Shown here one piece after another: positions 16,874 to 23,908 of a stretch of 64,000 bases of DNA. How positions within the stretch are numbered: position 1 is the first letter of the stretch; every line of letters starts with the position of its first letter. The position numbers and the translations under genes are program-made. The DNA lies in the NCBI RefSeq assembly GCF_001042485.2, contig NZ_LBMN02000023.1, positions 1 to 64,000 on the forward strand, read 5' to 3'. The stretch comes from Bacillus paralicheniformis (GTDB lineage: Bacteria > Bacillota > Bacilli > Bacillales > Bacillaceae). Under the pieces are notes generated by a model, which saw only the letters and a program-made list of their open reading frames with translations, was not told where the DNA came from and did not search any database.

Positions 16874-17929
16874 ATGGAATTAGGCATCAGCACCTTTGTA
16901 GAAACGACCCCTGATATCAAAACCGGAAAAGCCATCAGCCATGCAGAGCGGCTGCGCGAAGTAGTGGAGGAGATCGTCCTTGCCGATCAGGTGGGCTTGG
17001 ATGTATTCGGAGTTGGAGAGCATCATCGTCAAGATTACGCAGCTTCTTCTCCTGCCGTCGTCCTGGCCGCAGCGGCTGCACAGACGAAGCGCATCAGATT
17101 AACGAGCGCGGTCACCGTGCTGTCGTCGGCTGATCCCGTCCGTGTTTTTCAGGATTTTGCGACGCTCGACGGGATTTCAAACGGCAGGGCGGAAATCATG
17201 GCGGGCCGAGGGTCTTTCATCGAATCCTTTCCGCTGTTTGGATATGATTTAGATGATTATAATGAGCTCTTTGAAGAAAAGCTTGATCTGCTGCTCGAGC
17301 TGCAAAAGTCGGAAAGGGTCACATGGAGCGGCAAACATCGTCCGGCTATTCAAAATACAGGCGTGTACCCGCGCCCTGTTCAGAATCCGCTGCCTGTATG
17401 GATCGGAAGCGGCGGAAACCAGGAATCCGTCGTGCGCGCCGGCCTGCTCGGCCTGCCGCTGGTTCTCGCGATTATCGGGGGGAGTCCGCAGCATTTCGCC
17501 CCGCTTGTTGAGCTTTATTACAAAGCGGCGGAACATGCAGGGCATGATGCCTCAAAGCTGACAGTCGCTTCCCATTCCCACGGCTTTATTGCGGAGGATA
17601 CCGAGACGGCCGCCGATCTGTTTTTCCCTTCCACCCAGCAGGCTATGAATACACTTGCGAGGGAGCGGGGCTGGGGGCCGTACAGCCGGTCGAGCTTCGA
17701 TGCAGCCAGAAGCTTTGAAGGGGCGCTCTATGTAGGCGATCCCGAGACGGTGGCGGAAAAAATTATTCACCTGCGCAAGAATGTCGGGATCACCCGCTTT
17801 TTGCTTCACGTTCCGGTCGGTTCGATGCCGCACGAAGATGTCATGAAGGCGATTGAACTTTTTGGAACAAAAACGGCGCCGCTCGTCAGGGAAGAAGTAT
17901 CCCGCTGGGAGGCAACCGAAAGATCATAA
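16874..17929 (+). CDS. LLM-class flavin-dependent oxidoreductase
   Basis: 351 residues from ATG 16874, preceded by GTGGAGG with a normal gap; an ATG at 16856 overlaps that site and is rejected. The luciferase-like TIM barrel is shown by the start MELGISTFVETTPD, by FGVGEHHRQDYAASSPAVVL, and by GRAEIMAGRGSFIESFPLFG. The phosphate-binding PLPVWIGSGGNQESV and a C-terminal YVGDPETVAEKI are also present. It would use FMNH2 supplied by a separate reductase and O2 to oxidise an unknown substrate. It stands alone, with a strong terminator after it. Confidence 0.88.
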   Translation: MELGISTFVETTPDIKTGKAISHAERLREVVEEIVLADQVGLDVFGVGEHHRQDYAASSPAVVLAAAAAQTKRIRLTSAVTVLSSADPVRVFQDFATLDGISNGRAEIMAGRGSFIESFPLFGYDLDDYNELFEEKLDLLLELQKSERVTWSGKHRPAIQNTGVYPRPVQNPLPVWIGSGGNQESVVRAGLLGLPLVLAIIGGSPQHFAPLVELYYKAAEHAGHDASKLTVASHSHGFIAEDTETAADLFFPSTQQAMNTLARERGWGPYSRSSFDAARSFEGALYVGDPETVAEKIIHLRKNVGITRFLLHVPVGSMPHEDVMKAIELFGTKTAPLVREEVSRWEATERS

Positions 17930-17933
17930 TTAT

Positions 17934-17968
17934 AAAAGGCCCGCGCTTTCTTTGCGCGGGCCTTTTAT
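17934..17968. terminator. Bidirectional terminator
   Basis: 13-bp stem AAAAGGCCCGCGC/GCGCGGGCCTTTT with a 7-base loop, flanked by A and T runs. It lies between the convergent monooxygenase and yrhO genes. Confidence 0.9.
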
Positions 17969-18792
17969 TTCATATAATGCTTTTTGAAATCCGGATGAAT
18001 CGAAAATTTTCGGCGCAAATGGATCAGGTTTTCGCCGAAACTTTCCTCCAATACCTCTCTGTGCTTCTTCATGATTTCCATCAGATACAGATCATGAATC
18101 ATCACTTCGGTAATCGGCATCACCAAGCCTACATGCATCGTCCAGGCTGCGCGGCTGTCTTTCCCGTGCGAGACAATGCCGGCCACGACTTCCGAATCGT
18201 CGACGCTGAATACAAGCCAGCGTCCGTCGTACTCTTCTGTAATTTGCGTGCTGCTGTCATGGAGATAGACATTGGCGAAATCAGCTTCAATGTCGCCGTA
18301 CGCAATGATGGTGACGATGACGCCTTTTTTTGCGGCCTGCTTGAGTTCCGGCTCCAATTCAGGAAAATCCTCTTTCCAAATTTCGAGGAGAATCCTTTTT
18401 CCGGCTGATGATATACAAGCCTTTACTTTATCGATAATCTCGCTTCGTCCGGTGATGTTCCAAATATTTTCCCGGTCATTTGCAGTGCGCTCAAACTTCT
18501 CGAAATATTTTTCTGCCTGTTCAAAAGTCTCTTCCGCTTTCAGCCGCCGGTTTTTAATCAGTTCCTTGGCGGGAACGGGGATGTACTGCGGTGTGCCGCC
18601 GTAGCTGACAAAGATATCGCCGCGGATCACGAGGCTCTCCAGCACTTCGTATATTTTCGACCGGGGAACACCCGATTTTTTTGCCACCGCATAGCCTGTC
18701 AGCGGCGATTCTTCCAAAAGCGCCAAGTATGCTTTCGACTCATACTCGGTGAAATTCAGGTTTTTCAGTACGTCTAATATGTTTTCCTTCAT
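17965..18792 (-). CDS. yrhO: TrmB-family transcriptional regulator (YrhO)
   Basis: 275 residues from ATG 18792, which has GGAGGG five bases upstream; a start 13 codons earlier lacks a site. The N-terminal winged helix is typical of TrmB proteins: LNFTEYESKAYLALLEESPLTGYAVAKKSGVPRSKIYEVLESL, about residues 9-52. A coiled segment (about 80-100) and the TrmB effector domain with a PLD-like fold (about 110-250) follow. It is divergent from a LysE-type exporter, exactly as yrhO-yrhP in B. subtilis, so it probably controls that exporter. Confidence 0.87.
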   Translation of the reverse strand: MKENILDVLKNLNFTEYESKAYLALLEESPLTGYAVAKKSGVPRSKIYEVLESLVIRGDIFVSYGGTPQYIPVPAKELIKNRRLKAEETFEQAEKYFEKFERTANDRENIWNITGRSEIIDKVKACISSAGKRILLEIWKEDFPELEPELKQAAKKGVIVTIIAYGDIEADFANVYLHDSSTQITEEYDGRWLVFSVDDSEVVAGIVSHGKDSRAAWTMHVGLVMPITEVMIHDLYLMEIMKKHREVLEESFGENLIHLRRKFSIHPDFKKHYMK

Positions 18793-18887
18793 AAGCCCTC
18801 CAGCTTCAACAAGAGTCGCTACCTTTGTCACTCATATTTTGCTGGATGTATTGATTTATTTCAAGTCCGCTGATACACTTTTTAATA

Positions 18888-18909
18888 AGTGGTTACTAAA
18901 GTAGTCACT
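18888..18909. promoter_or_regulatory. Dyad operator candidate between yrhO and yrhP
   Basis: Imperfect inverted repeat AGTGGTTACT-AA-AGTAGTCACT (8 of 10 arm positions match), 31 bp before the yrhP start and next to TATATAAAA, which can serve as a -10. It is a good candidate binding site for YrhO. Confidence 0.55.
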
Positions 18910-18939
18910 ATATAAAACCAGTATGGGGGGAGACATCTG

Positions 18940-19572
18940 ATGGATAGCCTGCTGTCATACATATCGATTGCCGCCATGATGGTGGTGATACCAGGAGCAG
19001 ATACGATGCTTGTGGTGAAAAACACGCTTCGCTACGGGCCGAACGCCGGGCGCTGCAATGTTCTCGGTTTGGCGACAGGGCTTTCTTTCTGGACGCTGAT
19101 TGCCGTTCTCGGCTTAGCGGTGGTGATTGCGAAATCGGTGATTCTGTTCAATACGATCAAATACTTGGGGGCGGCCTATTTAATATATTTAGGCATTAAA
19201 AGCTTTTTCGCGAAAAAAATGTTTTCTTTGGAGGACATACAAGCCGAGAAGAACAAAACCGAAAACGCATCAAGCCGGCATTATAAGGATTCGTTTATGC
19301 AAGGATTGTTCAGCAACGTTCTCAATCCGAAAACTGTTTTGGTTTATATCACGATTATGCCTCAATTTATTAATTTAAGAGAAAGCGTCAACCAGCAGTT
19401 GATCATCCTCGCTTTAATCCTTACCTTTCTTGCTGTGTTTTGGTTCCTCATCCTCGTATATTTGATCGATTTCGCAAAAAAATGGCTGAGAAGCGTGAAA
19501 TTCCAGAAGGTCTTTCAAAAAGCCGCGGGGCTGGTGCTTGTCGGGTTCGGCGTTAAAACGGGTTTGGATTGA
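18940..19572 (+). CDS. yrhP: LysE-family exporter (YrhP)
   Basis: 210 residues with about six hydrophobic segments. The LysE/RhtB signature is near the N-terminus: IPGADTMLVVKNTLRYGPNAGRCNVLGLATG, about residues 17-46. NPKTVLVYITIMPQFIN is at about 129-145, where the family has its second conserved block. It would export amino acids or similar small solutes. GGGGGAG lies upstream of the ATG. A terminator at 19584-19611 follows. Confidence 0.87.
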   Translation: MDSLLSYISIAAMMVVIPGADTMLVVKNTLRYGPNAGRCNVLGLATGLSFWTLIAVLGLAVVIAKSVILFNTIKYLGAAYLIYLGIKSFFAKKMFSLEDIQAEKNKTENASSRHYKDSFMQGLFSNVLNPKTVLVYITIMPQFINLRESVNQQLIILALILTFLAVFWFLILVYLIDFAKKWLRSVKFQKVFQKAAGLVLVGFGVKTGLD

Positions 19573-19583
19573 TATCGGTGAAG

Positions 19584-19611
19584 GAGTGAGTTTTGACTCG
19601 CTCTTTTTTTG
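19584..19611 (+). terminator. Intrinsic terminator of yrhP
   Basis: 7-bp stem GAGTGAG/CTCGCTC (one G-T pair) with a 6-base loop and T7 after it. Confidence 0.85.
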
Positions 19612-19672
19612 TTTATTTGTCAACAATTATAGGGTGGAATAAGTGAGATAAAACAGATGTCTATGGTTATTC

Positions 19673-19702
19673 GTTGACATTTTGACAACGGTTCTATATA
19701 TT
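19673..19702 (+). promoter_or_regulatory. SigmaA promoter with dyad over the -35
   Basis: TTGACA (19674-19679), 17-base spacer, TATATT (19697-19702). The -35 lies in an inverted repeat GTTGACA/TTGACAAC (19673-19690), and a related TGTCAAC half-site occurs near 19618-19625. The arrangement suggests autoregulation by the XRE-family protein that follows. Confidence 0.7.
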
Positions 19703-19765
19703 TATACCGACTTGGCCTTTTGGCTGATAGATTGATACATTTTTAGTGTGAGAGGAGAAAGGCTC

Positions 19766-20410
19766 GTGGATGAACAAAAGAAAAATCAGCTGGGGGCGCT
19801 GCTGAAAGAGCATTTGCGAAAAAGATCATTATCTTTAAGAGAATTGAGCGAACGCACTCAAATCGATAAAGCGACCATCTCAAGAATCATCAATGGCAAA
19901 AGAAAAGCAAACCTGAACCATTTGCAAAGGTTTTCAGAAAGTCTCGGCGTTTCTTTTGATGAGATGATGACAGCGGCCGGCTATGCGATCGAGAAGACGA
20001 GGGAAAGCGAACGTCAGGATATTCACTCGTCAGTTGCCGAAATTGAAGATGTTTTGCAAACCTCAAATGTCTATGATCGGTCCTTTACCACGGAAGAACT
20101 GAAAAACAAATTGAATGAGTACGAACAATATTCCCAGACGGAAGAAGGAAAGCGTACCATTCTGGCTGAGTTTGAATCCAAAGTCGAGAAAGTCGCCGGC
20201 ATTGGTCCTTTTCTGACCCGTTTGCACGACATGTACAGCCGATTTACCTCAGGGCGGGGGACGCCGCGTGAATTGCTGCTGATGGGCGGCGCTTTGCTGT
20301 ATTTCATCGTTTCTGTTGATGTCATACCGGATTATATTTTTCCAATCGGCTATATTGATGATGCCGCAGCGGTTCAATTCGTTTTCAACCAGCTGTCACA
20401 TAAATCATGA
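19766..20410 (+). CDS. XRE-family regulator fused to DUF1232
   Basis: 214 residues from GTG 19766, which has GAGGAGAAAGG upstream; an earlier in-frame GTG overlaps that site. An N-terminal XRE helix-turn-helix (about residues 6-62: LSLRELSERTQIDKATISRI) joins a helical linker. The C-terminal DUF1232 domain (about 150-210) has the family's core LLMGGALLYFIVSVDVIPDYI and DDAAAVQFVF. DUF1232 is a short, partly hydrophobic domain of unknown role, so the protein may sit at the membrane while binding DNA. It is followed 16 bases later by two SEDS genes in the same direction, which it may control. Confidence 0.82.
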   Translation: MDEQKKNQLGALLKEHLRKRSLSLRELSERTQIDKATISRIINGKRKANLNHLQRFSESLGVSFDEMMTAAGYAIEKTRESERQDIHSSVAEIEDVLQTSNVYDRSFTTEELKNKLNEYEQYSQTEEGKRTILAEFESKVEKVAGIGPFLTRLHDMYSRFTSGRGTPRELLLMGGALLYFIVSVDVIPDYIFPIGYIDDAAAVQFVFNQLSHKS

Positions 20411-20425
20411 TGGAGCATGTTACAG

Positions 20426-21583
20426 ATGAAAAGAAAGCCTATCAACATTGACGTCAGCCTTCTGCTCATTCTATTTTGTTTGTTTATCATTAGTCTGCTG
20501 GCCGTTTACAGCGGGTCCGGCCAGTATGAAACACAGGACCCTTTTTATTTTGCGAAACGGCAGGTTTTTTGGTATCTTGTCGGGTTTGGCGTCATGGCGG
20601 GAACGGCCTACATCGACTATGAGCTGCTAGAACGATTGGCGCTTCGTTTATTTGCGGGAGCCGTTTTTCTTCTGATTCTCGTTCATTTTTTTGGAACTTA
20701 TAAAAATGGTTCACAAAGGTGGATCAGCTTCGGAGTCATCGAAATCCAGCCTTCAGAATTTATGAAGATCATTTTGATTCTTCTGTTGGCTTCGATACTC
20801 AACCAATTTCAGCATAAAAGGTTCTCCTTCACGGAGAGCATCATACCGACGGGGAAAATCATGGTGTACACGGTGATTCCGTTTTTCTTCATATTGGTAC
20901 AGCCTGATTTAGGGTCCGCATTGGTGATTTTGTCGATCGCATTCACGTTGATGCTTGTCTCGGGGATTTCGGGGAGAATGATCATGTCCTTGTCGCTTGG
21001 ATTCATGGGATTGGTCGCCTTTTTGACGTATTTGCACAATCATTACTTTGAGATTTTTTCAAAGATAATTAAGCCTCACCAGCTTGACCGGATATACGGC
21101 TGGCTCAGTCCTCATGAACATGCTTCTACATATGGATACCAGCTGACGCAGGCGTTATTGGGGATCGGATCGGGCCAGATGTCAGGAAGCGGCTTTACTC
21201 ATGGAACCCAAGTGCAGGGAGGGAAGATTCCGGAGGCTCATACCGATTTTATTTTCGCCGTGATTGGTGAAGAATTCGGCTTTTTGGGTGCCGTCACATT
21301 AGTCTGTCTCTATTTTCTGATGATCTACAGAATCATCAGGATCGCGATCTCGTCCAACAGTCTGTTCGGTCTTTATATATGTGCGGGGGTTGCGGGGTTG
21401 ATTGTATTCCAAGTGTTCCAAAATATCGGGATGACGATCGGGTTAATGCCGATCACAGGGCTCGCTCTTCCGTTTATCAGCTATGGCGGCAGCGCGCTGC
21501 TGACCAACATGATCGCCTTAGGTCTCGTTTTCAGTGTGAATATCAGATCTAAACATTACATGTTTGGGAATGACTGGGGATGA
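20426..21583 (+). CDS. SEDS-family glycosyltransferase (RodA/FtsW/SpoVE-like), first copy
   Basis: 385 residues from ATG 20426 (TGGAG ten bases upstream). About ten membrane helices are present. SEDS signatures: GSQRWISFGVIEIQPSEFMK, LVQPDLGSALVI, YQLTQALLGIGSGQ with GSGFTHG, the essential-Asp motif PEAHTDFIFAVIGEEFGFLG, and LMPITGLALPFISYGGSALL. The Asp needed for lipid II polymerisation is in place, so an active peptidoglycan glycosyltransferase is likely. It is not the normal rodA or ftsW context, and no class B PBP is adjacent. It overlaps the next SEDS gene by four bases. Confidence 0.88.
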   Translation: MKRKPINIDVSLLLILFCLFIISLLAVYSGSGQYETQDPFYFAKRQVFWYLVGFGVMAGTAYIDYELLERLALRLFAGAVFLLILVHFFGTYKNGSQRWISFGVIEIQPSEFMKIILILLLASILNQFQHKRFSFTESIIPTGKIMVYTVIPFFFILVQPDLGSALVILSIAFTLMLVSGISGRMIMSLSLGFMGLVAFLTYLHNHYFEIFSKIIKPHQLDRIYGWLSPHEHASTYGYQLTQALLGIGSGQMSGSGFTHGTQVQGGKIPEAHTDFIFAVIGEEFGFLGAVTLVCLYFLMIYRIIRIAISSNSLFGLYICAGVAGLIVFQVFQNIGMTIGLMPITGLALPFISYGGSALLTNMIALGLVFSVNIRSKHYMFGNDWG

Positions 21584-22722
21584 AGGTGCACAAAATGATT
21601 CTTTCCCATCTAAAGAAACTGGATTATGTATTGATTGCTTCGGTTCTGTTTTTATCCTCGTTTGGCTTGCTGATGGTATACAGTGCCGGCTACCCCCTCG
21701 GATATATGAAGTATCATGATGGCAGCTATTTTTTTATGAAGCAGCTGCAGTGGCTGCTCATCGGTTTGACCTTTTTTTCGGCTGCCGTCTTTTTCCCTTA
21801 CAAAGCTTACAGCAAACTCATCCGTTTTTTGGTGAAGCTTTCTTTTTTGCTGCTGATTCTCGTTTTGCTGCCGGGAATCGGGATGGAGAAAAACAATTCT
21901 CAAAGGTGGATTCAACTCGGTTCGCTCATGATCCAGCCGTCCGAGGCTGTGAAGCTTGTGATGGTTATTTATTTCGCCTATGTGTATGCAAAAAAGCAGA
22001 GATACATCGCCGATTTTGGAAAGGGCGTCATGCCGCCGCTGATCATTTTGGCCGCTGTGTTTTTTTTGATTTTAAAACAGCCCGACTTGGGCACCGCTGT
22101 TTCGATCCTGTTAAGCTGCGGAGCGGTTCTGTTGTGCGCCGGTCTCAGAATACGGCACTTGCTGCTTCTCGGAACAATGGCAGGGGCGGGCATCGCATAT
22201 TTTGCTATGACAGCGTCGTACCGGTTAAAAAGGCTGACATCGTTCAGCGATCCTTTTCAAAATGAAAACGGAGACGGCTACCAGTTGATCAATTCCTACC
22301 TTGCCATTGATTCGGGCGGGGTATGGGGGAATGGATTGGGGAACAGCGTTCAAAAGCTGGGGTTTCTTCCTGAAGCCCATACGGATTTTATCATGGCGGT
22401 CATCAGTGAAGAACTCGGCGGTGTCGGGCTGTTGATGATCATCGGGGCCTACCTGTTGATCATGTTAAGAGGTGTTAAGATCGCTGCGCAAATCGATGAT
22501 CCGTTTGGAAAGCTGCTGGCGGTCGGCATTACATTTCAGATCATGATTCAGGCATTATTTAACCTGGGCGCTGTTTTCGGCCTTCTTCCCATTACCGGAA
22601 TTCCTCTTCCGTTTGTCAGCTACGGAGGTTCTTCGTTAATGTTCATGCTGACGTCAGCCGGGATATTGGTCAACCTCTCCTCACATGTGCAGCGGGGAGT
22701 AAAAAAAGAGGGGCCTTTCTGA
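21580..22722 (+). CDS. SEDS-family glycosyltransferase, second copy
   Basis: 380 residues, beginning inside the stop of the preceding SEDS gene (ATGA overlap), so the two are translationally coupled. It has the same set of motifs: NSQRWIQLGSLMIQPSEAVK, LKQPDLGTAVSI, GGVWGNGLGNSVQK, PEAHTDFIMAVISEELGGVG with the conserved Asp, and LLPITGIPLPFVSYGGSS. The two copies are clearly paralogues but well diverged, so this is not a recent duplication. Possible roles are an alternative wall polymerase for stress or sporulation; this is inference. The terminator overlaps its last codons. Confidence 0.88.
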   Translation: MKVHKMILSHLKKLDYVLIASVLFLSSFGLLMVYSAGYPLGYMKYHDGSYFFMKQLQWLLIGLTFFSAAVFFPYKAYSKLIRFLVKLSFLLLILVLLPGIGMEKNNSQRWIQLGSLMIQPSEAVKLVMVIYFAYVYAKKQRYIADFGKGVMPPLIILAAVFFLILKQPDLGTAVSILLSCGAVLLCAGLRIRHLLLLGTMAGAGIAYFAMTASYRLKRLTSFSDPFQNENGDGYQLINSYLAIDSGGVWGNGLGNSVQKLGFLPEAHTDFIMAVISEELGGVGLLMIIGAYLLIMLRGVKIAAQIDDPFGKLLAVGITFQIMIQALFNLGAVFGLLPITGIPLPFVSYGGSSLMFMLTSAGILVNLSSHVQRGVKKEGPF

Positions 22723-22738
22723 TGTAGAAAGGCCTTTT
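22712..22738 (+). terminator. Intrinsic terminator of SEDS operon
   Basis: 8-bp stem GGCCTTTC/GAAAGGCC with a 7-base loop that contains the stop codon of the second SEDS gene. TTTT follows. Confidence 0.8.
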
Positions 22739-22841
22739 CCCGATTTTGAAGTTACGATTGACCAGATGATCCTGTCATCAGGAATTTATCTTCTCATATC
22801 GCATTTGACCGTGACTCCATTTTTATATAAACGCATCCATA

Positions 22842-22870
22842 TTGATAAATAAAGGAAATCGTGATATATT
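22842..22870 (+). promoter_or_regulatory. SigmaA promoter of antitoxin RNA
   Basis: TTGATA (22842-22847), exactly 17 bases, TATATT (22865-22870). No plus-strand protein gene follows before the terminator at 23001-23052, as expected for a small RNA. Confidence 0.7.
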
Positions 22871-22876
22871 CAAGGT

Positions 22877-23052
22877 GTGAAACAGAATAATCTTTAGATG
22901 AATGCGTAAACTGAAAAAAACCGGAAGATGCGGCAACATCTCCCGGAAGCAACAGAGAGGCTCCGTAAAAAGGAGTCGGCTCTATTTTTAGATCCCAATT
23001 AAAAAGTAAGATCGTCTTGGTGTGGGAATCAAGGGCGATCTTACTTTTTTTT
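22877..23052 (+). ncRNA. Putative antisense antitoxin RNA (RatA/SR4-like)
   Basis: About 175 nt running from a SigmaA promoter to a strong hairpin with T8. It is convergent to the toxin message and overlaps its 3' end, including the last toxin codons (about 22998-23052). It contains further stems, such as CCGGAAGATG/CATCTCCCGG-like (near 22920-22947) and AGAGGCTCC/GGAGTCGGCTCT-like (near 22954-22984). These could be the contact loops that start duplex formation. The arrangement matches B. subtilis bsrG/SR4 and txpA/RatA, where the RNA blocks translation or triggers RNase III decay. Ends are estimated. Confidence 0.65.
23001..23052. terminator. Shared bidirectional terminator of toxin and antitoxin RNAs
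   Basis: 14-bp perfect stem AAAAAGTAAGATCG (23001-23014) and its complement (23036-23049) with a 21-base loop. A T-run follows on both strands, so both convergent transcripts end here and overlap at their 3' ends. Confidence 0.85.
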
Positions 23053-23127
23053 GTCGTTCGATGACAGAATTGCCACGACAAGAATGCCGAAAGAGACCAT
23101 GAGTTGCAACGCCTCTGATACTGTCAC
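23041..23127 (-). CDS. Type I toxin, small hydrophobic peptide (BsrG/TxpA-like)
   Basis: 28 residues from GTG 23127. The N-terminus TVSEALQLMVSFGILVV leads into AILSSNDKKK: one membrane helix followed by a polar, lysine-rich tail. This is the pattern of the holin-like type I toxins of Bacillus (the TVxEALxL start is especially typical). A strong site AGGGGGTGAG lies before the start but is held in a stem (23130-23166). The peptide would insert in the membrane when the antisense RNA is lacking. It is shorter than most gene-finder cut-offs, so automated annotation often omits it. Confidence 0.75.
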   Translation of the reverse strand: MTVSEALQLMVSFGILVVAILSSNDKKK

Positions 23128-23129
23128 AT

Positions 23130-23166
23130 GCTCACCCCCTTTCTCTCCAAGAGATGGAGGGTGAGC
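23130..23166 (-). promoter_or_regulatory. Ribosome-site sequestering stem of toxin mRNA
   Basis: On the minus strand GCTCACCC near the 5' end pairs perfectly with GGGTGAGC (8 bp) that contains the Shine-Dalgarno sequence. A smaller CTCT/AGAG stem lies inside. Hidden ribosome sites are a known trait of BsrG- and TxpA-type toxin mRNAs. Confidence 0.7.
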
Positions 23167-23205
23167 CGACCGCCCTTATATAGAACCGAACTGTTGCTAC
23201 CCCTT

Positions 23206-23234
23206 ATTATACCAAAAAGAAGAGGCGTTTCCAT
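23206..23234 (-). promoter_or_regulatory. Promoter of toxin mRNA
   Basis: Minus strand: TATAAT at 23211-23206 with a weak -35 (TGGAAA or ATGGAA, 16-17 bases away). The start would be near 23199, giving a message of about 200 nt. Confidence 0.6.
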
Positions 23235-23340
23235 AAATGCCCTTTGTCAAGTGAATTTGAAAAAACGCAGTTTTTTAAATTTTTGTGGTCAAATACCGCT
23301 TTTTAGCCAAAAAACCCTGCAAATTTTTCCGTGCAAAAAA

Positions 23341-23368
23341 GGCCGGTTCATGAAACCCGGCCTTTTTT
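23341..23368 (-). terminator. Intrinsic terminator of VOC gene
   Basis: Stem GGCCGG/CCGGCC (23341-23346 and 23357-23362) with A6 before and T6 after. It sits 20 bases beyond the stop of the minus-strand VOC gene and could also work on the plus strand. Confidence 0.85.
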
Positions 23369-23388
23369 GATCTGTCTCATTTGTTCAT

Positions 23389-23814
23389 TTATGCGGGACG
23401 CGCGGCAAAAATTTGAAAGGTAACGCCGAACGGATCGGTGACAATGCCGTAAGCGGGACTGAAATAAGTCTCCTTCAGCTCAAGCTTGACCTCGCCCCGC
23501 TCGCTCAGCTTGCCAAACAGCCGCTTGGCCGAAGAAACGTCAGCTGCCGTTACGCAAATGGACAATTGGTTTCCACTTTGGAAAGGCAGTTCAGGAATGA
23601 TGTCGGCGATCATCATGACGGCGTCGCCGATTGTCAAAACGGCGTGTGCGATGAAAGCCAATTCGTCATCCTTAAAATTCGCCGCCTCATCTGCGGGGCC
23701 TTCGCCAATCGTCTGACTGAACTTTACTTCAGCCTCGAGTACATCACGATAATAATCAATCGCTTCCTTTGCTCTTCCATTCATCAGGATGTAAGGTGTA
23801 AATTGCGTTTTCAT
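23389..23814 (-). CDS. VOC/glyoxalase-superfamily protein (PhnB-like)
   Basis: 141 residues, a single vicinal-oxygen-chelate domain pair in the PhnB/YjdN style: the start QFTPYILMNGRAKEAIDYYRDVL, then GDAVMMIADIIPELPFQSGNQLSICV, and a C-terminal SPAYGIVTDPFGVTFQIFA. This group usually lacks a complete metal site and has no settled function. AAAGGAGATG precedes the ATG. It is divergent from the WYL regulator at 23909, so the two may be a regulator-target pair. Confidence 0.87.
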   Translation of the reverse strand: MKTQFTPYILMNGRAKEAIDYYRDVLEAEVKFSQTIGEGPADEAANFKDDELAFIAHAVLTIGDAVMMIADIIPELPFQSGNQLSICVTAADVSSAKRLFGKLSERGEVKLELKETYFSPAYGIVTDPFGVTFQIFAARPA

Positions 23815-23908
23815 AGAGCGAACATCTCCTTTTTTTGTTGATCTAAGAAGATTGTATATTATAATAGTGACAACTTATGTCATGGTTAAAAAATGATTGG
23901 AGGTTTTC

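Noticed and set aside
22794-23081. 95-residue minus-strand ORF across the toxin-antitoxin region
   Set aside because: It lies across the antitoxin RNA region, has no ribosome site and overlaps the end of the better-supported toxin gene in another frame.
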